From Caldalkalibacillus thermarum (lineage in GTDB: Bacteria > Bacillota > Bacilli > Caldalkalibacillales > Caldalkalibacillaceae): a stretch of 50,099 nucleotides of DNA. The stretch is from contig NZ_BMKZ01000019.1 in NCBI RefSeq assembly GCF_014644735.1, forward strand, positions 10,333 to 60,431, in the 5' to 3' direction. Under the pieces are notes generated by a model that saw only the letters and a program-made list of their open reading frames with translations, was not told where the DNA came from and did no database searches. A program made the position numbers and the translations under genes. Of the stretch, positions 20,969 to 30,671 are shown piece by piece (the first letter of the stretch is position 1; every line of letters begins with the position of its first letter).

Positions 20969-21077
20969 TCAACCTCAAAAGAAAGTTGAGATGAGGTCAC
21001 ACAACTGTACACACTCCCATATTTGGAAAGACAGACAGAAAAAGATAAACTGTACACTCTGGCCACACGGCATCCGT

Positions 21078-21797
21078 TTAATGATCAGGCTCCACTTTCT
21101 GTGCAATATACACCAGCATTAAGATGGTAAAAACGAAGGCCTGAATCCCACCCATGAAGATACCGAAAGCTTGCCACACAATCATTGGCAAAGCAAAGAT
21201 AACGACGGCGACCACACTGGCCACTCCTGCTCCGGCCAGCATCCCGGCCAATGTTTCTTTGGCAAAAATATTACCAAACAGTCGCAAGCCTAGGGTTAAT
21301 GTCTTGGTGAACTCTTCAATTATATGTAGCGGAAATTGCCAAGCCTGTGGCTTAAAATAATGGAAGAAGTAATCTTTAAATCCTAGCATGCGGATGCCCA
21401 ATATATTGGACAGAACAATGACCGCGGTCGCCAGTGTCAAAGTGACATGCGGGTCGGAAGTTGGCGCTTTCCATAGAATGTAATCATTGGTTGTGGTGAT
21501 CTTGAACGGTATGCTGAGGAAGTTACCAATGAAAATAAACATGATAAACGCCAAAGCCAGCATCACCAACTGGTTGTTACGCTGGTGAACATGCATGGTG
21601 CTGGCCATAAGACCGCGGATAAATTCCACCATCCATTCCATAAAGTTTTGCATGCCTGACGGTTTGCCTGTCTGGGCCTGCCGGGCACCTGCATAAGCAA
21701 TGGCAAAGGTTAACGCGGCAGTGATGGTCACCATGAGGACAACCGTCAAACTAAACTCCAGGCCTAAAAAGGTAAATGTCGGATCTTTATATTTCAA
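21078..21797 (-). CDS. atpB: Fo ATP synthase a subunit, alkaliphile type
   Basis: 239 aa, about five or six transmembrane helices. The essential arginine is Arg172 in LGLRLFGNIFAK. Lys180 follows in FAKE and Gly212 in WQAFGIF. Lys180 and Gly212 are the residues associated with proton capture at high pH in the alkaliphiles Bacillus sp. TA2.A1 and B. pseudofirmus OF4; neutralophiles usually have Gly at 180. The start is a TTG with GGGGTGA upstream. It forms the two half-channels against the c-ring. Confidence 0.97.
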   Translation of the reverse strand: MKYKDPTFTFLGLEFSLTVVLMVTITAALTFAIAYAGARQAQTGKPSGMQNFMEWMVEFIRGLMASTMHVHQRNNQLVMLALAFIMFIFIGNFLSIPFKITTTNDYILWKAPTSDPHVTLTLATAVIVLSNILGIRMLGFKDYFFHYFKPQAWQFPLHIIEEFTKTLTLGLRLFGNIFAKETLAGMLAGAGVASVVAVVIFALPMIVWQAFGIFMGGIQAFVFTILMLVYIAQKVEPDH

Positions 21798-21817
21798 CCA
21801 GTATTCACCCCTTTCCC

Positions 21818-22195
21818 CTACTTCCCTTGTTTCAGTTGAGTATATATAGCATCGCCTATGGCGAATACTGTCGGCAGAACCAGGCCCAACACCAGGCCGG
21901 TGTATTCGAAATGCTGGGGGTAGGTCATAACCGTCACGGTAGCAAGCGCAACCAATGCCAGCCGGGTAAAGGTCCCCAAACTGGGCAGTCTGTCACCTTG
22001 TGCCACAGCTTGTCCAAAACGATGAACACGCTTGGCCAGGTGCACGACACCGATATAACCGATGCCGAGTCCCAATGCCATTCCAGCCAAGAAAGGAGGG
22101 GCGCCGCCAAATCCCCAGCCCAGGACTATGACGGCCAGGGTAAAAAAGAAAAAGCGGGTTAAACGCGTGATACGTCCTGTCAAATTTTCCAGCAT
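21818..22195 (-). CDS. atpI: ATP synthase accessory protein AtpI
   Basis: 125 aa, four predicted transmembrane segments, with GLGIGYIGVVHLAKRV and a C-terminal FAIGDAIYTQLKQG typical of bacillar AtpI. AtpI helps assemble or stabilise the c-ring and, with AtpZ, has been linked to magnesium/calcium transport in alkaliphilic Bacillus. The ATG at 22195 has GGAG six bases upstream. It lies between atpZ and atpB, as in other bacilli. Confidence 0.9.
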   Translation of the reverse strand: MLENLTGRITRLTRFFFFTLAVIVLGWGFGGAPPFLAGMALGLGIGYIGVVHLAKRVHRFGQAVAQGDRLPSLGTFTRLALVALATVTVMTYPQHFEYTGLVLGLVLPTVFAIGDAIYTQLKQGK

Positions 22196-22209
22196 GGTGC
22201 ACTCCACTT

Positions 22210-22419
22210 TTACAGAAACTTTTTAACCACGGGAATAATACTTAAAATGCCGGCTCCCAGTCCCGCTAAAACGCCAATAATGAGTCCCAATGGTTCCGTG
22301 CCCAGCCACTGGTCAGCTTGACGCCCTAACCAATAGCCGATAACCGTACACGCAGCCAGATCTATGCCGATTAAGCTGACAACAGACAAGGCTTGCCACG
22401 GGGGTTTGGAAGCCACCAC
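22210..22419 (-). CDS. atpZ: ATP synthase accessory protein AtpZ
   Basis: 69 aa with two transmembrane segments (about residues 12-32 and 45-65). The second contains GLIIGVLAGLGAGILSII, typical of the AtpZ/AtpI (ATPase gene 1) family. First gene of the operon, 14 bases before atpI. In alkaliphilic Bacillus, AtpZ and AtpI have been proposed to supply magnesium and to aid assembly. The predicted start is GTG; the G-rich stretch AAGGGGG lies a little far upstream, so the exact start is uncertain. Confidence 0.85.
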   Translation of the reverse strand: MVASKPPWQALSVVSLIGIDLAACTVIGYWLGRQADQWLGTEPLGLIIGVLAGLGAGILSIIPVVKKFL

Positions 22420-22506
22420 TCAGAAGCCCCCTTTTTTGGGCAGATATGTTGAACTATTCAATCGTTTACAGCACAAAATATGGGACAACGAACTAATACC
22501 TGTTAT

Positions 22507-22535
22507 ATCGTATAATATTGACTTATTTTTGTCAA
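22507..22535 (-). promoter_or_regulatory. Sigma-A promoter of the atp operon
   Basis: On the minus strand a perfect TTGACA is followed after 17 bases by TACGAT. The leader to atpZ is about 80 bases. The -35 region overlaps an inverted repeat, ATTGAC-N8-GTCAAT (22517-22536). Confidence 0.65.
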
Positions 22536-22611
22536 TGTAAGGGGCATCATTTTAACTTACCAAAATTATAAAATTATCCAGGCACAACCAGACAGGGCAA
22601 AACAGGCATGA

Positions 22612-22965
22612 TTAATCTTGGCTGTACTGCTCCAAAGCTTGGGACACCTGCACCACCCGGTTGAGAAAAGTTTCAATCTGTTCCCGGGTTTTGCGCTCCT
22701 TGCTGACGAAACGCATAATTTCCTTCCCCTTCCGGTAAGCGATAAAACTGGGGATGCCGAATACATTCAGTTCCTGGCACAATTCAAGCAGCTGGTCCCG
22801 ATCCACTTTGTACATGGTCAGATAGGGTTTGAAGGCTTCTTCCACTTCAGGCATAAACGGCTCAATAAAGCGGCAGTCCGGGCACCATTCTGCGCTAAAC
22901 AGCATCACCGTGACCCCGTCTTTGATGGCTTGATCATAGGCTTCGACGCTTGTGATGGTTTGCAT
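22612..22965 (-). CDS. Thioredoxin-like protein
   Basis: 117 aa with the thioredoxin fold and active site SAEWCPDCRF, followed by VDRDQLLELCQELNVFGIPSF with the cis-proline. The WCPDC sequence differs from the WCGPC of classical thioredoxin and resembles YtpP-type thioredoxin-like proteins of Bacillus. No signal peptide, so cytoplasmic thiol-disulfide exchange is likely. AGGAGG precedes the ATG. It is about 70 bases after the thiolase gene on the same strand; a shared transcript is possible, but I see no functional link. Confidence 0.88.
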   Translation of the reverse strand: MQTITSVEAYDQAIKDGVTVMLFSAEWCPDCRFIEPFMPEVEEAFKPYLTMYKVDRDQLLELCQELNVFGIPSFIAYRKGKEIMRFVSKERKTREQIETFLNRVVQVSQALEQYSQD

Positions 22966-23035
22966 GTCCTAACCTCCTGTTACTAAATTTTGCGGACCTG
23001 TGTGGGTTTTCCCGTGTACGCTTCCGGCCGCAATG

Positions 23036-24217
23036 TTACGGCCGCTCCACAATGGTGGCCACCCCTTGGCCGCCTCCTATGCACAACGTGGCCAAGCCCC
23101 GTTTGGCCTTTCTGCGCTTCATTTCATACAAGAGCGTGACCAGGATGCGGGCGCCGCTGGCTCCGATGGGATGACCCAGCGCAATGGCGCCGCCATTCAC
23201 ATTAACAATATCCGGGTTCCAGCCCAGTTCTTTGCCCACAGCAAGAGACTGGGCGGCGAACGCTTCATTGGCCTCAATTAAATCTATGTCTTCCAGGGAC
23301 AGGCCCAGCTTGGCCAAGGCCTTCTGCGTGGCAGGGACAGGACCGATGCCCATGATGGCTGGATCGACGCCGGCATGCCCGTTAGCCCGGATCACAGCCA
23401 GAGGCTCAAGTCCCAATTCCGCCGCTTTGTCGCCTGACATGACCAGCACCGCCGCAGCGCCGTCATTGATGCCTGACGCATTGCCTGCCGTCACCGTACC
23501 ATCTTGCTTAAAGGCTGGGCGCAGTTTGGCCAGTGACTCGGCCGTCACACCCTTTCTGGGAAACTCGTCGGTGTCAAACAAAAGCGGTTCCCCTTTCTTC
23601 TGCGGCACCTCCACAGGCACAATCTCTTCTTTAAACCGGCCCTCGGCCAGGGCGCGTTCGGCTTTTTGCTGGCTTAAAGCGGCAAATTGATCCTGTTCCT
23701 CCCGGCTGATGCCGTATTTTTCGGCCAGGTTTTCAGCCGTAATGCCCATGTGGTAGTTGTTCATGGCACAGACCAGTCCGTCCCGCAACATGCTGTCCAC
23801 AACCTCTTGATCCCCCATGCGGTAACCTTGGCGTGCTTTGGGCAACAGGTAGGGAGCCATGCTCATATTTTCCATGCCTCCGGCCACGACGATATCCGCC
23901 TCTCCCACTTGAATGGCCTGGGCAGCCAAGTGAACCGCTTTCAATCCGGAGCCGCATAATTTGTTGATGGTCATCGACGGGACTTGGTGGGGAAGCCCGG
24001 CTTGGACCGCTGCTTGTCTGGCCGGCCCTTGGCCCAGTCCGGCTTGCAAAACATTGCCCATAATCACTTCATCCACCTGTCCAGCTTCAACACCGGCCCG
24101 CTTCAAGACTTCTTTAATCACCACCGCTCCCAATGTGGTGGCCGGCACCTGGCTTAAAGTACCTCCAAAATTGCCGATCGCTGTCCGCGCAGCACTGACA
24201 ATCACGACTTCTCTCAT
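23036..24217 (-). CDS. Acetyl-CoA C-acetyltransferase (thiolase)
   Basis: 393 aa, the typical length of biosynthetic or degradative thiolases. The nucleophilic cysteine is in [11 protein letters not shown] (about Cys88), the catalytic His in [14 protein letters not shown], and the second Cys in [23 protein letters not shown] is the family signature. It condenses two acetyl-CoA to acetoacetyl-CoA or cleaves 3-ketoacyl-CoA. A monocistronic arrangement with AAGGAGGG before the ATG. The presence of icmF in the window makes a role in acyl-CoA turnover plausible, but context does not decide direction. Confidence 0.93.
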   Translation of the reverse strand: MREVVIVSAARTAIGNFGGTLSQVPATTLGAVVIKEVLKRAGVEAGQVDEVIMGNVLQAGLGQGPARQAAVQAGLPHQVPSMTINKLCGSGLKAVHLAAQAIQVGEADIVVAGGMENMSMAPYLLPKARQGYRMGDQEVVDSMLRDGLVCAMNNYHMGITAENLAEKYGISREEQDQFAALSQQKAERALAEGRFKEEIVPVEVPQKKGEPLLFDTDEFPRKGVTAESLAKLRPAFKQDGTVTAGNASGINDGAAAVLVMSGDKAAELGLEPLAVIRANGHAGVDPAIMGIGPVPATQKALAKLGLSLEDIDLIEANEAFAAQSLAVGKELGWNPDIVNVNGGAIALGHPIGASGARILVTLLYEMKRRKAKRGLATLCIGGGQGVATIVERP

Positions 24218-24262
24218 CCTGGGAGACCCTCCTTTTTAGCGCTTTCAATCATTATTATTCGT

Positions 24263-24307
24263 AAAAAAGGGCTCCATTCCTGCCTGTGAACAGGAAGTGG
24301 GCCCTTA
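24263..24307 (-). terminator. Rho-independent terminator of the upp-wecB unit
   Basis: On the minus strand AAGGGC...TTCCTG pairs with CAGGAA...GCCCTT and is followed by TTTTTTACG. It lies 80 bases after the wecB stop. Confidence 0.8.
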
Positions 24308-24385
24308 TGTTGCCTTGTGTATGGCATTTGCCTTGTATCGTATTCTGCCTGCAGGATTACATCAAGGCGTGTTTGGGTTCAGTCA

Positions 24386-25543
24386 CTAGCTGGTCACAGG
24401 AAGACCCTGAAAAGGGGCCGGACGCTCCGCCCGGCGGCCGAAATAATGGAGAATGGCCTCCACGATCCGCCTTGATGCCTGCCCATCCCCGTAAGGATTG
24501 GACGCCTTGGCCATTTGTTCATACAACCGGTCGTCGGTTAATAATTGATGGGCCAGCTGGTAAACATCCTCTTCTTGGGTGCCGGCCAGTTTGAGCGTGC
24601 CGGCCTGAACCCCTTCCGGCCGTTCAGTGGTGTCACGGAGAACGAGCACTGGAACGCCAAGGGACGGTGCTTCTTCCTGAATGCCGCCGGAGTCGGTCAG
24701 GATCAAATGGGCGCGGGATGCAAAATTGTGAAAATCTAAGACATCAAGGGGCTCAATGAGGTGAATGCGCTGGTGCCCGCCCAAGATCTCAGCGGCTGGC
24801 TCCCGCACCGCAGGGTTGAGATGGACCGGATAAACCACCTGAATATCTGGATGATCCTCCACCAGTCTCCGGACCGCTCTGAAGATGCGGCGCATGGGGT
24901 CACCCAGATTTTCCCTCCGGTGGGCGGTCATGAGCACCATCCGGGAGCCCTCCAGCTGCTCCAAGATCGGGTGGGTGTAATTGTCCCGCACCGTCGTTTT
25001 TAAGGCGTCAATGGCTGTATTACCGGTGATATAAATCGCCTCGGCAGGCTTGTGTTCCTGCAACAAGTGTTCTGCCGCCCGCTGGGTCGGGGCAAAGTGC
25101 AAATCGGCCAGCACCCCTGTCAGTTGACGGTTCATTTCTTCGGGGTAAGGGGAGTCCTTCCGGTAGGTCCTCAAGCCGGCTTCGACGTGCCCCACGGCCA
25201 CCTGATGATAAAAAGCAGCCAGGCTGGCCACAAAGGTGGTGGTCGTATCCCCGTGGACCAGAATCATGTCAGGCTTAGCCTCTTGAATAACGGCTTCCAG
25301 TCCTTCCAATGCCCTGACCGTCACCTGGGTCAAGGTTTGGCGGGCCTGCATGATATTGAGGTCATAGTCTGGAGCAATATTAAACAGGCGCAACACCTGA
25401 TCCAGCATTTCCCGATGCTGGGCCGTCACGGTCACGAGGGATTCAATCTCTTGCTCATGTTTGTTGAGTTCGTGGACGAGCGGTGCCATTTTGATTGCTT
25501 CAGGGCGTGTCCCAAAAATGGACATTACCTTGATTTTACCCAT
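24386..25543 (-). CDS. wecB: UDP-N-acetylglucosamine 2-epimerase (non-hydrolysing)
   Basis: 385 aa. Converts UDP-GlcNAc to UDP-ManNAc for teichoic acid linkage units or other surface polysaccharides (MnaA/YvyH in Bacillus). Family motifs are SIFGTRPEAIKMAPL, GHVEAGLRTY, MTAHRRENLG and LTDSGGIQEEAP. I use the ATG at 25543 because AAGGAGAG lies upstream; an in-frame extension to 25630 reaches into the upp end and lacks homology. It follows upp by 93 bases on the same strand. Confidence 0.95.
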   Translation of the reverse strand: MGKIKVMSIFGTRPEAIKMAPLVHELNKHEQEIESLVTVTAQHREMLDQVLRLFNIAPDYDLNIMQARQTLTQVTVRALEGLEAVIQEAKPDMILVHGDTTTTFVASLAAFYHQVAVGHVEAGLRTYRKDSPYPEEMNRQLTGVLADLHFAPTQRAAEHLLQEHKPAEAIYITGNTAIDALKTTVRDNYTHPILEQLEGSRMVLMTAHRRENLGDPMRRIFRAVRRLVEDHPDIQVVYPVHLNPAVREPAAEILGGHQRIHLIEPLDVLDFHNFASRAHLILTDSGGIQEEAPSLGVPVLVLRDTTERPEGVQAGTLKLAGTQEEDVYQLAHQLLTDDRLYEQMAKASNPYGDGQASRRIVEAILHYFGRRAERPAPFQGLPVTS

Positions 25544-25636
25544 ACCGATTCTCTCCTTATACTGTTGAACACTATTTAACCGGAACAACACCTGGGGGGA
25601 AGGTTGACCGGCGCCGTCACCGGCCAACACATCTCC

Positions 25637-26266
25637 TTATTTGGTGCCAAACAGCCGGTCGCCGGCATCACCCAGGCCGGGAATGATATACCCTTTTTCA
25701 TTCAGTTTCTCATCCACGCTGGCAACATAGATATCCACGTCTGGATGTTCCCTCTGCATCCGTTCAATGCCCTCCGGGGCAGCGATCAGGCACATCAGTT
25801 TGATATTGGACGCCCCCCGTTTTTTCAGCGAGTGGATGGCCGCCACGGCTGAGCCTCCCGTGGCCAGCATGGGGTCAATCACGATAAAATCGCGCTCCTC
25901 AATGTCGCTGGGCAGCTTCACGTAATACTCCACAGGCTCCAGCGTGTCGGGATCCCGGTACAAGCCGATATGTCCCACTTTGGCCGCCGGAATGAGCTTC
26001 AAAATGCCGTCCACCATACCCAGTCCCGCACGCAAAATAGGCACCAGACCGATTTTCTTGCCTGCTAAAAGATATGACTTGCACTTGGCCAGAGGCGTTT
26101 CTACTTCCACTTCCTGTAAAGGCAAATCTCTGGTGATTTCATAAGCCATTAATGCGGCCACTTCATCCACTAATTCGCGGAACTCCTTGGTTCCCGTTTC
26201 CTTGCTACGGATATAGGTTAATTTATGCTGAATCAATGGGTGGTCGAAAACGTAAACTTTGCTCAT
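25637..26266 (-). CDS. upp: Uracil phosphoribosyltransferase
   Basis: 209 aa. Salvages uracil with PRPP to give UMP. The PRPP-binding loop is [15 protein letters not shown], and the uracil-site end is [31 protein letters not shown] is also diagnostic. GAAGGGAG precedes the ATG. It is located next to glyA as in Bacillus subtilis. Confidence 0.98.
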   Translation of the reverse strand: MSKVYVFDHPLIQHKLTYIRSKETGTKEFRELVDEVAALMAYEITRDLPLQEVEVETPLAKCKSYLLAGKKIGLVPILRAGLGMVDGILKLIPAAKVGHIGLYRDPDTLEPVEYYVKLPSDIEERDFIVIDPMLATGGSAVAAIHSLKKRGASNIKLMCLIAAPEGIERMQREHPDVDIYVASVDEKLNEKGYIIPGLGDAGDRLFGTK

Positions 26267-26346
26267 GGCAACTCCCTTCTCTTAATTCTGCTGGGCTTGT
26301 TGCGGTGATAATCAAACTTTATGATGACAGATTATTGAACAGTTGA

Positions 26347-27588
26347 TCACAGTTCGGGATAGAGCGGGAAGCGTTCCGTCAGCTGCCGGACCCGTTCTCT
26401 CGCTTCTTGCTGTTTCCTTTCGTCCTCAGGATGTTTGAGCGTCAGGGCCATGAGGTCGGCAATTTCTTCCATTGCTTGTGTATCAAATCCTCTGGTTGTG
26501 ACCGCTGCCGTGCCAATACGGATGCCGCTCGTGACAAACGGGCTTTCCGGGTCAAACGGAATCGTGTTTTTATTGCAGGTAATGCCCACCTCATCCAGCA
26601 GGTGTTCGGCCTGTTTACCCGTCAGATTGAAGTTGCGCACATCGATCAGGATCAAGTGGTTGTCCGTTCCGCCGGACACCAGCTTGAATCCGCGCTCAAT
26701 CAGACTTTCGGCCAATTGTTTGGCGTTGTCAATTATAGCCTGGGAGTATGCTTTAAATTCAGGACTGAGCGCTTCCTTGAACGCGACCGCTTTGGCCGCA
26801 ATGATGTGCATCAACGGCCCGCCCTGCATACCAGGGAAGACAGCTTTATCGATCTGTTTGGCGTATTCAGCTTTACATAAAATTAAACCGCCCCGGGGTC
26901 CGCGCAATGTTTTGTGCGTGGTAGAGGTGACGAAATCGGCATAAGGAACCGGTGAAGGATGATGGCCGGTAGCCACCAGTCCAGCGATGTGGGCCATATC
27001 CACCATCAGTAAGGCCCCCACTTCATCGGCAATCTCTTTTAAGCGGGCAAAATCGATCACGCGCGGGTAGGCGCTTGCGCCAGCCACGATCAGCTTGGGC
27101 TTGTGTTGCTTGGCCTTCTCCAATACCTGGTCATAGTCTATCCGGTGCGTGTCCGGGTCTACACCGTAATCAACAAAGTTGTACAGGGTTCCGGAAAAGT
27201 TGACCGGACTGCCGTGGGTCAAGTGGCCCCCGTGGGAGAGATTCATGCCCAATACCGTGTCACCCGGTTGTAGAACGGTAAAATAAACGGCCATGTTGGC
27301 TTGGGCGCCCGAATGGGGCTGAACATTGGCATGTTCAGCGCCAAACAGTTTCTTCACCCGTTCTCTGGCCAGTTCCTCAGCCACATCCACGTGTTCACAA
27401 CCACCGTAATAGCGGCGGCCCGGATAACCTTCCGCATATTTATTGGTCAGCACGCTGCCCATGGCTTCCAAAACAGCCCGGCTGACAAAGTTCTCGGAGG
27501 CAATCAGCTCAATTTTGCTGCGCTGGCGGCCCAGTTCCGCCTGAATCGCCGCATAAATTTCCGGATCTTGCTTATGCAGGATGTCCAT
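26347..27588 (-). CDS. glyA: Serine hydroxymethyltransferase
   Basis: 413 aa, PLP-dependent. Converts serine plus tetrahydrofolate to glycine plus 5,10-methylene-THF. The Schiff-base lysine is in [36 protein letters not shown] and [12 protein letters not shown] are conserved. I prefer the ATG at 27588, preceded by AGGGGGAAG, over an ATG eight codons upstream (27612) without a ribosome-binding site. I found no T-box or riboswitch before it. Confidence 0.98.
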   Translation of the reverse strand: MDILHKQDPEIYAAIQAELGRQRSKIELIASENFVSRAVLEAMGSVLTNKYAEGYPGRRYYGGCEHVDVAEELARERVKKLFGAEHANVQPHSGAQANMAVYFTVLQPGDTVLGMNLSHGGHLTHGSPVNFSGTLYNFVDYGVDPDTHRIDYDQVLEKAKQHKPKLIVAGASAYPRVIDFARLKEIADEVGALLMVDMAHIAGLVATGHHPSPVPYADFVTSTTHKTLRGPRGGLILCKAEYAKQIDKAVFPGMQGGPLMHIIAAKAVAFKEALSPEFKAYSQAIIDNAKQLAESLIERGFKLVSGGTDNHLILIDVRNFNLTGKQAEHLLDEVGITCNKNTIPFDPESPFVTSGIRIGTAAVTTRGFDTQAMEEIADLMALTLKHPEDERKQQEARERVRQLTERFPLYPEL

Positions 27589-27680
27589 CCCTTGCTTCCC
27601 CCTTTTATCCATTCGGTACAGATCAAGTTCAGCACAATGAATATGTACTTTTAACTACTATAGCAAATCAACACAGTAAA

Positions 27681-28238
27681 TCAATCCCTTTTCTCCAGTT
27701 CGTAAATGGCCCTTGATCCCCCGATCAGTTTGGGACGTGTCTTGGCCATGGTCACATGGGCCTCCCCCACTTGTTTGAGCGTGCCCCTGACTGGCACTGC
27801 CACATGTTTAAGGTGCATGCCGATCAAGGTATCGCCAATATCGATCCCTGCATGGGCCTGGATATGTTCCACCATGACCGGATCAGCCAAGTGGCGGTAA
27901 GCATAGGCTGCCATCGCTCCCCCTGCTTTGGGGGCCGGGATGACCGTCACTTCTTCCAGTTGAAACAGCTCAGCCGTGTTCCGTTCCACCACCAGGGCCC
28001 GATTCAGATGTTCACAGCATTGATAGGCCACATGAAACCCATGGGCCTGGCGCGTCTCTTCCACGGCATTGAAGATCGCCTCCGCCACAGCTTCGCTGCC
28101 ATGGGTGCCGATCTTTTGCCCCAGCACTTCGCTGGTGCTGACCCCCAGCACCAAAATCTGCTTCGGTCCCAGGGGATATTGGGCCAAAAGGTCCTGGAGC
28201 ACCTGCCGGGTTTGGGCATAGATGGAGGTTAACTTCAT
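27681..28238 (-). CDS. ywlG: TIGR01440/DUF436 family protein YwlG
   Basis: 185 aa. Position between rpiB and glyA and sequence (LVLGVSTSEVLGQKIG, YQCCEHLNRALV, VPVRGTLKQVGEAHV) match Bacillus YwlG. The conserved Cys-Cys-Glu-His block could form a metal or active site, but no reaction is established for the family. The ATG at 28238 follows AAGGGGGTGAG; the longer frame from 28307 overlaps rpiB and has no support. Confidence 0.88.
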   Translation of the reverse strand: MKLTSIYAQTRQVLQDLLAQYPLGPKQILVLGVSTSEVLGQKIGTHGSEAVAEAIFNAVEETRQAHGFHVAYQCCEHLNRALVVERNTAELFQLEEVTVIPAPKAGGAMAAYAYRHLADPVMVEHIQAHAGIDIGDTLIGMHLKHVAVPVRGTLKQVGEAHVTMAKTRPKLIGGSRAIYELEKRD

Positions 28239-28242
28239 CTGC

Positions 28243-28689
28243 TCACCCCCTTGTTTCCTCCAGCGCAGTGATCTTCTCCACGCGGCGGGCGTGGCGTCCC
28301 CCTTCAAACTCGGTCTCCAGCCACACTTTCACAATCTCTTTGGCCAATCCGGGACCAATCACCCGCTCTCCCATGGCCAATACATTGCTGTCATTATGCA
28401 AACGGGTCATCCTGGCGCTAAAGGTATCATGCACGAGGGCACAGCGGATGCCCTTAATTTTATTGGCTGTAATAGACATGCCGATCCCCGTTCCACAAAT
28501 CAGAATACCCCGCTCAAATTCGCCCTCAGCCACCTTCTGGGCCACAGGAGAAGCATAATCGGGGTAATCCACAGATTGGCAAGAGTGACAGCCGAAATCT
28601 TCCACCTCATGACCTAATTCCACCAACATGCTTTTGATCTCTTCCTTCAAACGATAGCCTCCATGATCTGAGCCAATGGCAATTTTCAC
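28243..28689 (-). CDS. rpiB: Ribose-5-phosphate isomerase B
   Basis: 148 aa. Interconverts ribose 5-phosphate and ribulose 5-phosphate (or allose 6-phosphate in some homologues). GSDHGGYRLKEEI and ILICGTGIGMSITANKI are the signature. The catalytic-base region is the CGTG loop, and the substrate His lies in HDTFSARMTRLHNDSN. GTG start preceded by AAGGGGGA. Four bases separate it from ywlG, so the two are probably cotranscribed. Confidence 0.96.
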   Translation of the reverse strand: MKIAIGSDHGGYRLKEEIKSMLVELGHEVEDFGCHSCQSVDYPDYASPVAQKVAEGEFERGILICGTGIGMSITANKIKGIRCALVHDTFSARMTRLHNDSNVLAMGERVIGPGLAKEIVKVWLETEFEGGRHARRVEKITALEETRG

Positions 28690-28736
28690 GGTTTATCCCC
28701 CTTGAACGTGAACCTGTTTTCGTTGCTATTATACCC

Positions 28737-30029
28737 TCAAAAAGTAAAGCGACTAATTTTTTCATGCAAGTTTTTCGCCTCATGTTCCAATACTTGCGCA
28801 GTGGCAGCAATCTCTTCCATCACCGCCGTCTGCTCTTCAACAGAGGCGGCCACTTGCTGGGCTCCGGCTGATGTTTGTTGGGAGACGGCGGCCACCCCTT
28901 GCGCTTCATCCAGGGTCCGTTTCATGGCCTGTGTTTGTTCTTCAGCCAGCCGGGTAATATGGGAGATGGCATCCACCACTTTGTGAATGGAACGGCTGAT
29001 GGCTTCCAGGGCTTCCCGGGCGGCTGCTCCTTTAGCCGACTCCGTCTCAGCCCGGGCCACCTGGGCTTCAATCTGCTTCACCACTTGATCCACACCCTGG
29101 TGAATGTGGTTGATCAACGCTGTAATGCGCCCTACGGCCTGCCGGCTTTCATCCGCCAGCTGGCGCACTTCCTGGGCCACCACTGCAAACCCCCGCCCAT
29201 GTTCACCGGCCCGGGCCGCCTCAATGGAAGCATTAAGGGCCAGCATATTGGTTTGCTCGGCAATATCCCCCACCATTTCCGTAATTTCATTAATTTCCTG
29301 CGCTTGCTTCTCCAGACGGGAAACCACTTGCAATGAGTCTTGATTAAGGGCGGCTAAATGGTCCATCCCTTCGATCAGGGAACGGACCGACTCACTGCTC
29401 TGGTTCAAGGCCTTGACCATTTCTTTTGCCAGTTGCTGTGATTCCTGGGCGTAACGGTTCACCTCTTCAGCCATGTCCGACGCTGATTCCACCGATTCCA
29501 CCGCAGCCTGGACACTGGCCGCAGACCGTTCAGCGCCGGAGGCAATTTCTTCAATGGTGCGGCTGATTGTTTCCGCCTGCTCCGCCGCCGAATCGGAAGC
29601 TTGTGACAGCTCCTCCACCTGCCGGTTGGTTTGCTCAAAATGATGGGAAATATCTTTCACCATGCCCTGCAATTGATCTACCATTTGGTTAAAAGCGTGG
29701 CCCAAGGCCTTGACCTCGTCGTCGGAACGATACCCCTCAAACTTGACCCGCAAATCTCCGGTCGCGGCAGTGTGCATCGCTTGGGCCAAACGCTGAATGG
29801 GTTTAGAGATCCGCTTGGCGGCAACATAGCCCAGAATACCTGACCAAATGACGCCCAGGCTGAAAGTGAGCAGTGTGAAAGACACATCGCTCACCCCGGG
29901 AAAATACTCACTGACCACAAAAATGAAAAAGGCACTGCAACCATAAGTGATCAGCGCCAGCGTCACAACCCCGGCAACCATCTTTTTCTGCAAACTGAAC
30001 TTATAGCGCTGCTTTACTTTGTTGTTCAC
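28737..30029 (-). CDS. Methyl-accepting chemotaxis protein without extracellular sensor domain
   Basis: 430 aa. Two transmembrane helices (about 17-38 and 50-71) are joined by only about 11 residues. A HAMP domain follows (about 72-125), then a long coiled-coil signalling domain. The conserved hairpin tip, [19 protein letters not shown] with [18 protein letters not shown], binds CheA/CheW and marks it as an MCP. With no ligand-binding domain outside, it may sense membrane state, cytoplasmic or redox signals through HAMP. The start is GTG with AGGAGG seven bases upstream. It lies between ywlE and rpiB, a place where B. subtilis has no receptor gene, so it looks like a lineage addition. Confidence 0.93.
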   Translation of the reverse strand: MNNKVKQRYKFSLQKKMVAGVVTLALITYGCSAFFIFVVSEYFPGVSDVSFTLLTFSLGVIWSGILGYVAAKRISKPIQRLAQAMHTAATGDLRVKFEGYRSDDEVKALGHAFNQMVDQLQGMVKDISHHFEQTNRQVEELSQASDSAAEQAETISRTIEEIASGAERSAASVQAAVESVESASDMAEEVNRYAQESQQLAKEMVKALNQSSESVRSLIEGMDHLAALNQDSLQVVSRLEKQAQEINEITEMVGDIAEQTNMLALNASIEAARAGEHGRGFAVVAQEVRQLADESRQAVGRITALINHIHQGVDQVVKQIEAQVARAETESAKGAAAREALEAISRSIHKVVDAISHITRLAEEQTQAMKRTLDEAQGVAAVSQQTSAGAQQVAASVEEQTAVMEEIAATAQVLEHEAKNLHEKISRFTF

Positions 30030-30052
30030 AACCCATCCTCCTCAATGCTAAA

Positions 30053-30098
30053 AGGGACTCTTTTCTATTTACATTCCCCAACCGTAAGCAGAGTCCCT
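30053..30098 (-). terminator. Stem-loop terminator after ywlE
   Basis: The arms AGGGACTCT and AGAGTCCCT (9 bp, perfect) enclose a 28-base loop. On the minus strand they are followed by TTTAGC. The site lies between the ywlE stop and the chemoreceptor start. Confidence 0.6.
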
Positions 30099-30153
30099 TC
30101 TTTAAGGATATCAAATTTGTGACAATTTGGAGAATGAGTTGTATAAAACGAGA

Positions 30154-30603
30154 TTAATCTGAGCGGCCATCTTTCTGGACAAAACGGTCCAGCCACTCAT
30201 CAATTTCCTTCAACGTTGCCGCGTACACGTCCTTGTCTCCGCCAAACGGATCAGAGATATTGGGATCTTCATGATCCGGATCTACATAGGCTTTCAGCGT
30301 AAAGATGATGTCTCTCTTATCTGGAAACTGCTCTTTCAACCTGTGCGTGTGGGCCTCCGTCATAGTCAGCACCAAATCGGCCCACTCCATCAGCTCAGGC
30401 GTCACCATCTGGGACTGATGTTCAACCGTAATGCCCTGTTCACTGAGTAATTGTTTAACATGGCCGGACGCATCCTGGCCAGGTAAGGCAGCCAGGCCGG
30501 CCGATTTCACCTCATACTGTTCACCTGCTTTGTGCCGCAACAAATATTCCGCCATGGGACTGCGGCAGGTATTGCCTGTACACACAAATAAAATATGTTT
30601 CAA
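30154..30603 (-). CDS. ywlE: Protein-arginine phosphatase YwlE
   Basis: 149 aa, low-molecular-weight phosphatase fold. The P-loop is VCTGNTCRSPM. The Thr after the asparagine is the residue that gives YwlE arginine specificity over tyrosine phosphatases, as known from Bacillus and Geobacillus. The general acid is in DPFGG. It removes phosphoarginine placed by McsB, controlling CtsR and ClpCP degradation. It starts with TTG after AAGGAGGG. It lies downstream of mntP as in Bacillus. Confidence 0.94.
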   Translation of the reverse strand: MKHILFVCTGNTCRSPMAEYLLRHKAGEQYEVKSAGLAALPGQDASGHVKQLLSEQGITVEHQSQMVTPELMEWADLVLTMTEAHTHRLKEQFPDKRDIIFTLKAYVDPDHEDPNISDPFGGDKDVYAATLKEIDEWLDRFVQKDGRSD

Positions 30604-30671
30604 ACAGATCCCTCCTTACCCATTATTCTATGCGCCTCAGTTGTTCCCGCTATGTATCAGTTTTGAACGGT

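Noticed and set aside
27589-27680. Riboswitch or T-box before glyA
   Set aside because: The 90-base gap is AT-rich without the conserved T-box sequence or a terminator; at most a weak promoter.
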